This document shows positions 55,871 to 64,000 of a stretch of 64,000 nt of DNA, in pieces. A program made the position numbers and the translations under genes. Position 1 is the stretch's first letter. Each line of letters opens with the position of its first letter. This stretch comes from Leifsonia sp. AK011 (GTDB taxonomy: Bacteria; Actinomycetota; Actinomycetes; Actinomycetales; Microbacteriaceae): positions 1,736,001-1,800,000 of the forward strand of contig NZ_JACCCH010000001.1 in NCBI RefSeq assembly GCF_013410945.1, read 5' to 3'. Under the pieces are notes generated by a model, which searched no databases, was not told the DNA's origin, and saw nothing but the letters and a program-made list of their open reading frames with translations.

Positions 55871-57694
55871 CTACTGGGAGACCGAAATGCCCTCGGTGGG
55901 TGCTCCCGTGTAGATACCCTCGATGACATCGGCGAAGTCCACGAGGATGACATTGCGCTTGATGCTGAGCTTCGGCGTGAGGTGACCGCTCGCCTCCGTC
56001 AAGTCGGACTCGAGGATCTGGAACTTGCGGATCGACTCCGCACGCGAGACGGCGCCGTTCGCGGCATCCACCGCGCTCTGCACCTCCGCGAGAACGGCAG
56101 GATGCTTCGCGGCCTCCGCGACGCTCATCTGGGCGTCGAGCTGGTTGTTGGCGAGCCAGACCGGCAACATCTCCTCGTCGAGGGTGATGAGGGCCGAGAT
56201 GAACGGCTTCTGATCGCCCACAACGATGACCTGTCCGATGATCGGGTTGGCGCGGATCGGATCCTCGAGAACAGCGGGAGCAACGTTCTTGCCGCCGGCC
56301 GTGACGATGATCTCCTTCTTGCGTCCGGTGATCTGGAGGTAGCCCTCATCGTCGATCTCGCCGAGGTCGCCCGTCTTGAACCAGCCGTCCTCGAAGACGT
56401 CCTTGGTGGCGGCCTCGTTGTTCCAGTAGCCGTCGAAGACGCAGACGCCCTTGACCTGGATCTCACCATCGGGAGCAATACGCACCGAGTTGCCGGGCAG
56501 GGGCGGCCCGACCTTGCCAATCTTGAAGTGCGATGGGACGTTGACCGACACGGGTGCCGTGGTCTCGGTCAGGCCGTAGCCCTCGAGGATCGTCAGGCCG
56601 AGGCTGCGGTAGAAGTGACCGAGTCGAAGACCGAGCGGCGCCGATCCCGACACCGCGTACTGGGCGCGACCGCCCAGGGCAGCGCGGATCTTGCTGAGGA
56701 CCAGACGGTCGAAGATGGCGAACTGGATCTTGAGGCCGAGCGGAACGTGCCCGGCATCGAGCGCCTTGGAGTGGGCGATCGCGACATCCGCGGCCCGGCG
56801 GAAGATCTTGCCCTTGCCACCGGCCTCTGCCTTCTGCTCTGAGGAGTTGTAGACCTTCTCGAAGACCCTGGGCACGGCGAGGAGGAAGGTGGGCTTGAAC
56901 GAGCCCATCGAGGGCACGAGCAGCTTGGTGTCCGGCTGGTGGCCGACCTTGACTCCTCCCTCGACGGCGAGGATCGAGATGTAGCGCGCGAAGATGTGCG
57001 CGAGCGTGATGAACAGCAGGGTGCTGGACTCCGGGTTGACGACCTCCGGGATACGCCGCTGGGCATTCCGCGCGAGCTCGACGAAGTTGGAGTGCGTGAT
57101 GATGCAGCCCTTGGGCTTGCCGGTGGTGCCCGAGGTGTAGATGAGGGTCGCGAGATCGGAGCCCTTCGCCAGGTTGCGGCGCCGCTCGATCTCCTCGTCG
57201 GTCACGGCAGTGCCGGACGCCGCCAGTTTGTCGAGGTCTCCGAGGTCGATCTGCCACGAGTTGCGGATGGCAGGGACATCAGGACGGATCTCGTCGAATC
57301 GTGCGAAGTGGTCCGCGGTCTCCGTGATCATCGCTACTGCGCCGGAATCGGTGAGGTTCCACAGGATCTGCGCCGGGGCGGATGTCTCGTACACGGGTAC
57401 CAGGACGGCTCCCGCGAACCACGTCGCGAAGTCGATGAGCGTCCACTCGTAACGGGTCTTGGCCATGAGGCCGATCTTGTCGCCGGGCTCGATGCCAGCG
57501 GCCACGAGGCCCTTCGCGAGCGCGGTCACCTGGCGGAGGAACTCGGAGCTCGTGACATCCCGCCATCCGCCGTCATCGGTGGGAAGTGCGAAGAGCGCCC
57601 GATCGGGTGTCGCCTTGACCCTGTCGATGAGCAGGTCGGTGACATTGGCTTCAGGATCGGCTTCAACTAGTGCTGGAACGTCGAACTGTTTCAC
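55871..57694 (-). CDS. AMP-forming long-chain acyl-CoA ligase (FadD15-like)
   Basis: Acyl-CoA synthetase of 607 aa. The adenylation P-loop is LIYTSGTTGKPKGCIITHSN near residue 182, then YGLTETTAPV, and GDLGEIDDEGYLQITGRKKE followed by late Lys in SIKRNVILVD. The family activates fatty acids for lipid synthesis or degradation. GTG 57694 is chosen for AAGGAG 6 nt upstream. ATG 57724 would add 10 residues. M. tuberculosis fadD15 lies in the same area as a plsC-like gene, aroG and pknL, as here. Confidence 0.92.
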   Translation of the reverse strand: MKQFDVPALVEADPEANVTDLLIDRVKATPDRALFALPTDDGGWRDVTSSEFLRQVTALAKGLVAAGIEPGDKIGLMAKTRYEWTLIDFATWFAGAVLVPVYETSAPAQILWNLTDSGAVAMITETADHFARFDEIRPDVPAIRNSWQIDLGDLDKLAASGTAVTDEEIERRRNLAKGSDLATLIYTSGTTGKPKGCIITHSNFVELARNAQRRIPEVVNPESSTLLFITLAHIFARYISILAVEGGVKVGHQPDTKLLVPSMGSFKPTFLLAVPRVFEKVYNSSEQKAEAGGKGKIFRRAADVAIAHSKALDAGHVPLGLKIQFAIFDRLVLSKIRAALGGRAQYAVSGSAPLGLRLGHFYRSLGLTILEGYGLTETTAPVSVNVPSHFKIGKVGPPLPGNSVRIAPDGEIQVKGVCVFDGYWNNEAATKDVFEDGWFKTGDLGEIDDEGYLQITGRKKEIIVTAGGKNVAPAVLEDPIRANPIIGQVIVVGDQKPFISALITLDEEMLPVWLANNQLDAQMSVAEAAKHPAVLAEVQSAVDAANGAVSRAESIRKFQILESDLTEASGHLTPKLSIKRNVILVDFADVIEGIYTGAPTEGISVSQ

Positions 57695-57776
57695 GGCAAC
57701 TCCTTTGGTACCGGTCAGGGTCATTCACCTCAGTCTAACCGGGGGGTTCCGGCGAAACCGAGGCTTCGCTGGACGC

Positions 57777-57782
57777 TAGGCT
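57777..57782 (+). promoter_or_regulatory. -10 element of the ROK kinase gene
   Basis: TAGGCT is followed by 8 nt and the GTG at 57791, with no SD. Leaderless-type start with slightly longer spacing. Confidence 0.4.
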
Positions 57783-57790
57783 CGTCATCC

Positions 57791-58741
57791 GTGCATGCCA
57801 TTGGAATTGATATCGGCGGGACGAAGATCGCCGGCGCGGTCGTCGACGAGGCTGGCGAGATCCTCGCCGAGGAACGCATTGCCACAGAGGCGGGCAAGCC
57901 CAACGCGATCATCGATGCGGTCGTGGAGATGGTCCAGCGCCTCTCCGTCGGTCGCGAGATCATCGCCGCCGGTGTCGCGGCGCCAGGGTTCATCGACTCC
58001 GCCCAGTCGACGGTGTACTACGCACCGAACATCAATTGGCGCAATGAGCCCCTCCAGAGTCGTCTCAGCGACCGCCTCGGCATCGACGTGACCATCGACA
58101 ACGATGCGAACGCGGCCGGGTGGGCGGAATTCCGATTCGGCGTTGGCCGGGGCGGACGCGACATGACCATGCTCACCATCGGGACCGGCGTGGGCGGAGC
58201 CATCGTGACGGGCGGTCGCCTCTTCCGCGGTGGTTTCGGGGCCGGAGCAGAGCTCGGCCACCTTCGTGTCGTCCCGGAGGGGTTGCCGTGCGGGTGCGGT
58301 GCGCGTGGCTGCATCGAACAGTACGGTTCGGGGCGTGCGCTCCTGCGCATGGCCAACGAGATAGCAGATGTCGGCGGCGTTGGTCTCGCCCTTGCGGAAG
58401 CCCGTCTCGCGAACGACGGAGTCCTCGACGGGCATATCGTCGGTGATCTCATCGCTGCCGGTGACCCCGGCGCGCTGCACGCGCTCGAGCAACTCGGTCA
58501 CTGGCTCGGCCAGGCGTGTGCGAGTCTCAGTGCTGTGCTCGACCCGGAGCTCTTCGTGTTCGGCGGTGGGGTCGCGGCATCCGGCGATCTTCTCCTGAAC
58601 CCGGTGCGCGAGGCCTTCCATCAGCATCTGCCCGCGCGTGGCTTCCATCCTGAACCGGAGTTCGTCATTGCGGAACTGGTCAACGATGCTGGCATGGTGG
58701 GCGCGGCCGACCTTGCCCGGATCCACGCCACGGCGCGATAG
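57791..58741 (+). CDS. ROK-family sugar kinase (glucokinase-like)
   Basis: Cytosolic sugar kinase of 316 aa. ATP-binding IGIDIGGTKIAGAVVD at the N-terminus, catalytic Asp in VTIDNDANAAGWAEF, TIGTGVGGAIV, and the ROK zinc motif in LGHLRVVPEGLPCGCGARGC with the following IEQYGSG. No N-terminal HTH is present, so it is an enzyme rather than a ROK repressor. Glucose is the likely substrate by analogy. The stop codon is part of a TAGACT that may be the -10 for plsC. Confidence 0.88.
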   Translation: MHAIGIDIGGTKIAGAVVDEAGEILAEERIATEAGKPNAIIDAVVEMVQRLSVGREIIAAGVAAPGFIDSAQSTVYYAPNINWRNEPLQSRLSDRLGIDVTIDNDANAAGWAEFRFGVGRGGRDMTMLTIGTGVGGAIVTGGRLFRGGFGAGAELGHLRVVPEGLPCGCGARGCIEQYGSGRALLRMANEIADVGGVGLALAEARLANDGVLDGHIVGDLIAAGDPGALHALEQLGHWLGQACASLSAVLDPELFVFGGGVAASGDLLLNPVREAFHQHLPARGFHPEPEFVIAELVNDAGMVGAADLARIHATAR

Positions 58742-58770
58742 ACTGACACTTTCATTCGGCAGGGAGTGCG

Positions 58771-59457
58771 ATGTTCTACTGGTTCATGAAGAACCTCGTA
58801 GCGGGACCCTTGTTGAAGACGGTCTTCCGCCCGTGGGTCACCGGGGTCGAGAACATCCCGAAGACCGGGGGAGTGATCCTCGCGAGCAACCACCTCTCCG
58901 TCATCGACTCGGTGATCCTTCCGCTTGTCGTCGACCGGCGCATCTACTTCCTCGCCAAGAGCGACTACTTCGTGGGCAAGGACCTCAAGGGTTGGCTGAT
59001 CAAGCACTTCCTGCTGGGGACGGGGATGCTTCCCATCGACCGCTCGGGCGGAAAAGCATCGGAGGCGTCCCTCAACACGGGTCTCGGCGTGCTGGCCAAG
59101 GGCGATGTGCTCGGCATCTACCCCGAGGGCACTCGTAGCCCTGACGCTCGGCTCTACCGCGGCCGCACTGGCGTCGCCCGCATGATCCTCGAGGCACACG
59201 TTCCCGTGGTCCCCGTCGCGATGGTCGACACCGAGAAGGTCATGCCCATCGGCAGCAAGCTCCCCAAGGTCCGCCGCATCGGAATCGTCTTCGGTGAGCC
59301 GCTCGACTTCTCGCGCTTCGAGGGGCTCGAGGGTGACCGTTTCATCCTTCGCTCCATCACCGACGAGATCATGTACGAACTGAACCGCATCAGTGGCCAG
59401 GAGTATGTGGACGTGTATGCGTCGTCGGTGCGTGAGAAGCAGACCGCTCGCCGCTGA
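58771..59457 (+). CDS. plsC: 1-acyl-sn-glycerol-3-phosphate acyltransferase
   Basis: Membrane-associated acyltransferase of 228 aa, for phosphatidic acid synthesis. Block I is SNHLSVIDSVILP (HX4D), block II is GTGMLPIDRSGG, block III is GIYPEGTRSPD, and block IV is PVVPVAMVDTEK. There is one short hydrophobic N-terminal stretch only. AGGGAG precedes the ATG, and TAGACT at 58739-58744 may be the promoter -10 with a short leader. Same neighbourhood as Rv2182c. Confidence 0.92.
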   Translation: MFYWFMKNLVAGPLLKTVFRPWVTGVENIPKTGGVILASNHLSVIDSVILPLVVDRRIYFLAKSDYFVGKDLKGWLIKHFLLGTGMLPIDRSGGKASEASLNTGLGVLAKGDVLGIYPEGTRSPDARLYRGRTGVARMILEAHVPVVPVAMVDTEKVMPIGSKLPKVRRIGIVFGEPLDFSRFEGLEGDRFILRSITDEIMYELNRISGQEYVDVYASSVREKQTARR

Positions 59458-59537
59458 CGAGTCCCGCTCCCGCCCGACGCTAAGCTCAATCCCCGGGGCA
59501 ACCCCGCCCGAAACCCTCGATACCCAAGGAACCTGCC

Positions 59538-60908
59538 GTGGTAGATCCGTCCGAACCCGTCGTGCTTGCTGATCCCGCTGTGGTCGCCGGTCTCGACTAT
59601 TGGCGGACCCTGCCGATCAAGCAGCAGCCGCAATGGCCGGATCCGGATGCGGTTGGCGAGGCCTCGGCAAAGATCGCCACACTTCCTCCGCTCGTGTTCG
59701 CGGGCGAGGTCGACGTGCTTCGGGACCGTCTCGCGCGCGCCGCGAGCGGGGATGCCTTCCTCCTGCAGGGTGGTGACTGCGCCGAGACGTTCGCCGGTGC
59801 CACGGCCCAGCAGATCCGGGACCGGGTGAAGACCATCCTGCAGATGGCCGTCGTTCTCACGTACGGCGCATCCAAGCCCATCGTCAAGATGGGCCGCATG
59901 GCCGGCCAGTTCGCGAAGCCGCGTTCCAGCGACACGGAGACTCGCGGGGATGTCACGCTTCCCGCCTACCGCGGCGACATCGTGAACGGCTACGACTTCA
60001 CGCCGGAGTCCCGTCGTGCCGACCCGTCACGCTTGGTCGAGGGCTACCACATGGCCGCGTCGACGCTGAATCTCGTCCGCGCCTTCACGCAGGGCGGTTT
60101 CGCGGACCTGCGCCAGGTGCACTCATGGAACAAGGGTTTCGCATCGAACCCCGCCAACCACCGCTACGAGAAGGTGGCGACCGAGATCGACCGCGCCATC
60201 AAGTTCATGGAGGCCGCGGGCGCGGACTTCGACGAGCTGAAGCGAGTCGAGTTCTACTCGAGCCACGAGGGTCTGCTGATGGACTACGAGCGCCCGATGA
60301 CGCGGATCGATTCGCGCACCGGCACGCCGTACAACACGAGCGCCCACTTCCTCTGGATCGGTGAGCGCACACGCGACCTCGACGGTGCACACATCGACTA
60401 CTTCTCGCGCGTCCGCAACCCGATCGGCGTCAAGCTCGGCCCGAGCACGTCGGCCGACGACATGAAGCGCCTCATCGACAAGCTCGACCCGGATCGCGAG
60501 CCCGGACGCCTCACCTTCATCACGAGGATGGGTGCCGGCAAGATCCGGGATGCACTCCCACCCCTCCTCGAGGCCATCAAGACCGTCGACGCGACCCCGC
60601 TGTGGGTGACCGACCCGATGCACGGGAACGGACTGACCACACCGAACGGCTACAAGACGCGTCGCTTCGATGACGTGGTGGACGAGGTCAAGGGGTTCTT
60701 CGAGGCGCACAAGGCTGCGGGAACATACCCGGGCGGCATCCACGTCGAACTCACGGGCGACGACGTCACCGAGTGCCTCGGTGGTTCGGAGCAGATCGAT
60801 GAGGAGACCCTGGCGACGCGCTACGAGTCCCTGTGCGACCCGCGCCTGAACCACATGCAGTCGCTCGAGCTCGCCTTCCTGGTGGCCGAAGAACTCACGG
60901 CGTTCTGA
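59538..60908 (+). CDS. aroG: 3-deoxy-7-phosphoheptulonate synthase, class II
   Basis: First step of the shikimate pathway, joining PEP and erythrose-4-phosphate, 456 aa, the class II length. Motifs: LLQGGDCAETFAGATAQQI, VKMGRMAGQFAKPRSSDTET, LDGAHIDYFSRVRNPIGVKL, TRMGAGKIRDALPPLLEA and WVTDPMHGNG. The GTG at 59538 has AAGGA about 8 nt upstream. It links functionally with tyrA in this window. It converges with the kinase gene 21 bp away. Confidence 0.95.
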   Translation: MVDPSEPVVLADPAVVAGLDYWRTLPIKQQPQWPDPDAVGEASAKIATLPPLVFAGEVDVLRDRLARAASGDAFLLQGGDCAETFAGATAQQIRDRVKTILQMAVVLTYGASKPIVKMGRMAGQFAKPRSSDTETRGDVTLPAYRGDIVNGYDFTPESRRADPSRLVEGYHMAASTLNLVRAFTQGGFADLRQVHSWNKGFASNPANHRYEKVATEIDRAIKFMEAAGADFDELKRVEFYSSHEGLLMDYERPMTRIDSRTGTPYNTSAHFLWIGERTRDLDGAHIDYFSRVRNPIGVKLGPSTSADDMKRLIDKLDPDREPGRLTFITRMGAGKIRDALPPLLEAIKTVDATPLWVTDPMHGNGLTTPNGYKTRRFDDVVDEVKGFFEAHKAAGTYPGGIHVELTGDDVTECLGGSEQIDEETLATRYESLCDPRLNHMQSLELAFLVAEELTAF

Positions 60909-60910
60909 CG

Positions 60911-60929
60911 CCCAGGCGGCGGCCCTGGG
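60911..60929. terminator. Short hairpin between aroG and the kinase gene
   Basis: CCCAGG (60911-60916) pairs with CCTGGG (60924-60929) around 7 nt. It occupies nearly the whole gap between two convergent stops. The stem is short, so termination is only plausible. Confidence 0.35.
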
Positions 60930-62861
60930 TCAGCTACTGAAGTTGACCTTAACGGTGCTTCCCTTGGGGGCGCTCGTGCCGCCGCCGGGCGTCAGCTGAC
61001 TGACGATGAAGGTGCCCGGCAGGAGATCGGCGACGCCGTTGTAGTTGAGGTCGAAGCCGGCCTCCTCGAGCTGCGGCTTCGCATCGGCCCAGGACTGCCC
61101 GACGACGTCGGGGATGACAATCTGCTCCACGCCCTTCGAGGCGATGATGTCGACGGTGTCGCCGACGCGCACCGGTGACTCGCCGTCAGAGGATCGGATT
61201 CTGAGAGCCGCGCCCTGCGGCACCGTGTCCGAGAACTCGTCCTCGCTGATGGTGCCCAGCGTGAGGCCAACACCCTCGAGTGTGGCCCGCACCTGGTCCG
61301 TGTTCTGTCCCGTGACGTCGGGTAGCGGCCCAGCGGAGACGATGAGCGTGACGGGTTGACGCTCGGGGTACTGTGCGACTCCCGTGAGGCTGGCGCCGCT
61401 GGCATCCCAGGCATCGATGATCGTGCCCGCGATGACCGTGTCGTCGAACTGCCGGATGATCGGGTCGGCGAGCGTGAAGGGGGCTGCGGCGATTGCCGCC
61501 TTGGCGTCGTCCTCCGTCATGCCGGCGAATGGGGGAACATCGATGAGCCTCGGACCCGACGAGATCAGCAACTGGATCTCCGCACCAGGCGGCACGGAGG
61601 AGCCAAGCGCCGGATCCGTTTCGGCCACCGCATCCTTAGGGATGTCGACCGACGGGATCGAGCCGTTCTCCGGATTGACCGTGAGGCCCAGTGCGGTGAG
61701 GGCATCCGTTGCCTCCTCGACCGACATTCCGGCCAGGGAGTCGGGGATGACGACGCGCGAACCCGGCCCGAATCCGAAGTACCACCCCACGGTGCCCGCG
61801 ATGGCTGCCAGCGCCACAATGGCGCCGAAGATCCACCATCCCCGCTTGCGCTTCGACGCGGCCTTCTCGGCGAGGGCCACAGCAGCGTCGGGAACGGGTT
61901 CTGTCTGCGGGCGGCGTGACCCCAGGACGGTGGTCTCCGCCGTCGTGTGGACCGCGGGCGTCGCACCGGGGAGCACCATCGTGCGCTGCGTGGGTGCGCC
62001 GCTCGAGGGCTGCGCCGTCATCATCGCGCTGTGGGTCTCGAACAGGCGATCGAGCATGGCCCTGGCATCCCTGGGCCGGTTCTCGGGATCGCGCTGGGTC
62101 GCCCACAGCACGAGCTCGTCGAGTTCCACCGGCACGCTCGCATTACGGATGCTGGGGGCCGGAACGGTGCCGTTCGCGTGCTGGTAGGCGATCTGCATCG
62201 GCTGTTCGCCTCGGAACGGCTGCTCGCCCACGAGCATCTCGTACATCATGATGCCCACCGCATAGAGGTCACTGCGTGTGTCGGCGATGCCGCGCGTCAC
62301 GAGTTCGGGGGAGAGGTAGGCGATCGTGCCCATCAGAGCGGCGCCGGTGGCGGTGTTGGCGCTGGCGGCACGGGCGAGGCCGAAGTCGCCGATCTTGATT
62401 CGACCGTCGTCGGCAAGGAGCACGTTCTCGGGCTTCAGGTCCCGGTGGACGATGCCGGCCTTGTGCGCAGCGGCCAGTCCCGCGAGCACCGCCTCCATGA
62501 TGTCGAGGGTCTGCTCAGTCGTGAGGATCCGGTGCTCCTGCAGCAACTCGCGCAGGGTGATGCCCGGGAGGTACTCCATGACGAGGTAGGCCATGTCGCT
62601 GTCCTGGCCCTGGTCGAAGACATTGACCACGTTGGGGTGCGCGAGACGCGCGGCAGAGCGGGCCTCCTGGATGAAGCGCTCCTTGAACTGGCTGTCGTCG
62701 GCCAAGTGCCCGTGCATGATCTTGATGGCCACGCGACGCTCGAGTCGCAGGTCTGTCGCGACGTACACCGTCGCCATCCCGCCGCGGGCGATTCGTGAGC
62801 GGACCTGATACCTGCCGTCGAGAAGACGACCGATCATCGGGTCGGTGCTGTTGACGCTCAC
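60930..62861 (-). CDS. PASTA-domain Ser/Thr protein kinase, PknB-like
   Basis: Membrane receptor kinase of 643 aa. The kinase domain is at about 14-275: GGMATVYVA loop, Lys in VAIKIMHG, HRDLKPENVLL and GDFGLARA. A juxtamembrane Thr/Pro region and one membrane helix (WWIFGAIVALAAIAGTVGWY, about 340-362) follow. Four extracellular PASTA repeats fill 370-643 (for example VIPDSLAGMSVEEATDAL and VIPDVVGQSWADAKPQL). PASTA domains sense peptidoglycan fragments or lipid II. M. tuberculosis has PknL here, without PASTA. GTG start with leaderless -10. GarA is a likely substrate by analogy. Confidence 0.95.
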   Translation of the reverse strand: MSVNSTDPMIGRLLDGRYQVRSRIARGGMATVYVATDLRLERRVAIKIMHGHLADDSQFKERFIQEARSAARLAHPNVVNVFDQGQDSDMAYLVMEYLPGITLRELLQEHRILTTEQTLDIMEAVLAGLAAAHKAGIVHRDLKPENVLLADDGRIKIGDFGLARAASANTATGAALMGTIAYLSPELVTRGIADTRSDLYAVGIMMYEMLVGEQPFRGEQPMQIAYQHANGTVPAPSIRNASVPVELDELVLWATQRDPENRPRDARAMLDRLFETHSAMMTAQPSSGAPTQRTMVLPGATPAVHTTAETTVLGSRRPQTEPVPDAAVALAEKAASKRKRGWWIFGAIVALAAIAGTVGWYFGFGPGSRVVIPDSLAGMSVEEATDALTALGLTVNPENGSIPSVDIPKDAVAETDPALGSSVPPGAEIQLLISSGPRLIDVPPFAGMTEDDAKAAIAAAPFTLADPIIRQFDDTVIAGTIIDAWDASGASLTGVAQYPERQPVTLIVSAGPLPDVTGQNTDQVRATLEGVGLTLGTISEDEFSDTVPQGAALRIRSSDGESPVRVGDTVDIIASKGVEQIVIPDVVGQSWADAKPQLEEAGFDLNYNGVADLLPGTFIVSQLTPGGGTSAPKGSTVKVNFSS

Positions 62862-62867
62862 CGGCCA

Positions 62868-62873
62868 AGTCTA
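62868..62873 (-). promoter_or_regulatory. -10 element of the PASTA kinase gene
   Basis: On the minus strand TAGACT is followed by 6 nt and the GTG at 62861, with no SD. Leaderless-type start. Confidence 0.5.
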
Positions 62874-62911
62874 AAGTTGGCCCCCTGCGAGTCGGCCGCT
62901 AGACACGTCAC

Positions 62912-64000
62912 TTAGGAGAGTTCCGCAAGAAGCGACCAAGCCGCCGATTCCCACTTGGCGTACGCATCGGGGTGGCCGGAGATCTGGACCGCTTGGGCGG
63001 CAACCGTCAACGGCATGGACTCCCACCCGTCGATGTCGAGCAGACCACGGGTGAATCCGGCGTTCGGGTTGCTCGGGCCGCCGTAGAACAGTCGCGCGGC
63101 ATAGGACGGAGTCATGAGTTGCTGGGGCGTTCCCCAGCCGGAACTCGGTCGCTGCTGGAAGAGGCCAACCGAGTCGCGGTCGCCCCAGTCCAGATTGCGC
63201 AGTGTCGATTCCTGCATCGCCGTCGCGAGAGCGATCACGATGCCGTAGTCAGATACCCCCAGTTCACGCCCGACCTGCACGATGACGGCGGCGTAGGTGC
63301 GCGATTCGTCGGTGGATGACGTCGTCGTCTCGCTCACCGACGCGGTGGAGATCCCGGGAATGATCAGTTCGTCGCCCGTGAAGATGAGACTGTCGAGTGA
63401 GAGACCGTTTGCGGCGAGGAGCGACTGAACGTCGACACCCTGCCGCGCGGCGATACCGGAGATCGTGTCGCCGGCTACGACGGTGTACCGGCCTCCGACG
63501 GCTGTCGGGTCCGGAGCGACGGGGTCCACCGAAACCTCGGTGACCGGCGCATCCGTGACGGGGGCTGAGGGGAGCGGTGCCTCGTCGACGACCGCTTCCG
63601 ATCCATCCGCCGAGTAGGCGACGGGAATCGCGAGTGTCTGCCCGGGATAGATGATGCTGGACCAGCTCAGTCCGTTGGCTGTGAGGATCGCGGCCGCGGT
63701 TATGCCGAATCGGTCCGCGATCGCGCTGATGGTGTCTCCTGCGGCGATCGTGTACCTGTCGTGCTGGGGTGCCACCTCGGCGGCCACCGGCTCCGGCAAT
63801 GGTGCGCCGTTCGTAAGCTTGAGGACCTGCCCGGGGAAGATCAGCGACGACCAGCTCAGGCCGTTCAGCGCGAGAACTGACGCGGTCGCGAGGCCGAAAC
63901 GGCCCGCGATATCGCTGATGGTGTCGCCGGGTTCCACGGCGTAGGTGGGCGGAGTCGACACCGACGCGGGGGCGGATGCCGCGGCATCCGGCGCCGGAGC
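62912..64000 (-). CDS. LysM peptidoglycan-binding protein with lysozyme-like C-terminus (5' end outside window)
   Basis: The visible part of a secreted wall protein. Three LysM repeats are spaced by Pro/Ala/Val linkers: YAVEPGDTISDIAGRFGLAT, YTIAAGDTISAIADRFGITA and YTVVAGDTISGIAARQGVDV. A C-terminal domain of about 125 residues follows (ATAMQESTLRNLDWGDRDSV, then GLFQQRP), which looks lysozyme/transglycosylase-like with Glu in MQES. The frame stays open to 64000 with an Ala/Pro-rich segment, so the true start and signal peptide lie beyond the edge. The GTG at 63961 is not a convincing start. Confidence 0.88.
   Translation of the reverse strand, partial: APAPDAAASAPASVSTPPTYAVEPGDTISDIAGRFGLATASVLALNGLSWSSLIFPGQVLKLTNGAPLPEPVAAEVAPQHDRYTIAAGDTISAIADRFGITAAAILTANGLSWSSIIYPGQTLAIPVAYSADGSEAVVDEAPLPSAPVTDAPVTEVSVDPVAPDPTAVGGRYTVVAGDTISGIAARQGVDVQSLLAANGLSLDSLIFTGDELIIPGISTASVSETTTSSTDESRTYAAVIVQVGRELGVSDYGIVIALATAMQESTLRNLDWGDRDSVGLFQQRPSSGWGTPQQLMTPSYAARLFYGGPSNPNAGFTRGLLDIDGWESMPLTVAAQAVQISGHPDAYAKWESAAWSLLAELS

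Overview
The window is chromosomal DNA from a high-GC actinobacterium, most likely family Microbacteriaceae. The evidence is the 16S sequence, a rrn operon with no tRNA in its spacer, GC-biased third codon positions, frequent GTG starts, and gene order that I recognise from Mycobacterium and other Actinobacteria. I cannot assign genus or species. Almost everything is chromosomal housekeeping. I see no CRISPR array, IS element, integrase, prophage or defence island.

Layout. (1) 1-5780: a complete 16S-23S-5S operon with its promoter and leader, long-range processing stems around 16S and 23S, and a strong terminator. (2) 5838-21184: a plus-strand run in the order of the mycobacterial Rv1691-Rv1713 region: TPR protein, HAD phosphatase, a 56-aa protein, tlyA, nadK, recN, pyrG, Nudix, xerD, parA-like, scpA, scpB, rluB, tyrA, cmk, der. 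Most neighbours overlap by 4-17 bp, which implies translational coupling. Chromosome handling (XerD, ParA, ScpAB, RecN) is interleaved with nucleotide and ribosome genes. (3) 21231-25840: an MFS exporter, tRNA-Pro(GGG), and a small accessory stretch (DUF4236 protein, TetR regulator diverging from a hydrolase and a SnoaL-like protein). (4) 25841-28878: thiamine operon thiM-thiE-thiD/tenA under a TPP riboswitch. (5) 29085-38197: a cell-wall-anchored LAATG protein, a carboxylesterase, ppc, a bicupin diverging from a WYL regulator, a VOC protein and a luciferase-like oxidoreductase.

(6) 38262-45866: a thiol-rich MerR regulator with thioredoxin, rlmN, a CtpE-like P-type ATPase, a cupin_5 protein, a Pr6Pr membrane protein, a flotillin and an Hsp15-like S4 protein. 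(7) 45867-50915: a secreted coiled-coil lysozyme-like protein, an LRV-repeat protein, a DUF1295 membrane protein, and pgsA-garA-ftsR-merR, which matches the mycobacterial Rv1822-Rv1830 neighbourhood. (8) 51000-57694: an orphan ParA, pyruvate carboxylase, peptide deformylase and an AMP-forming acyl-CoA ligase. (9) 57791-64000: a ROK kinase, PlsC, class II DAHP synthase, a PASTA Ser/Thr kinase and a LysM protein cut by the window edge, resembling mycobacterial Rv2176-Rv2187. The PASTA kinase, GarA-type FHA protein and LysM protein fit a wall-sensing phosphorylation network that controls central metabolism.

The most general pattern is that many genes or operons with their own promoter have a TANNNT hexamer exactly 6-8 nt before the ATG/GTG and no Shine-Dalgarno, the signature of leaderless mRNAs. 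Genes inside operons instead have SD sites or overlapping start/stop codons. The best single-locus leads are the MerR-thioredoxin operon with a 20-bp promoter spacer, the LAATG-anchored protein with a possible AttH/CrtC-like fold, and the P-type ATPase with an altered M4 motif.
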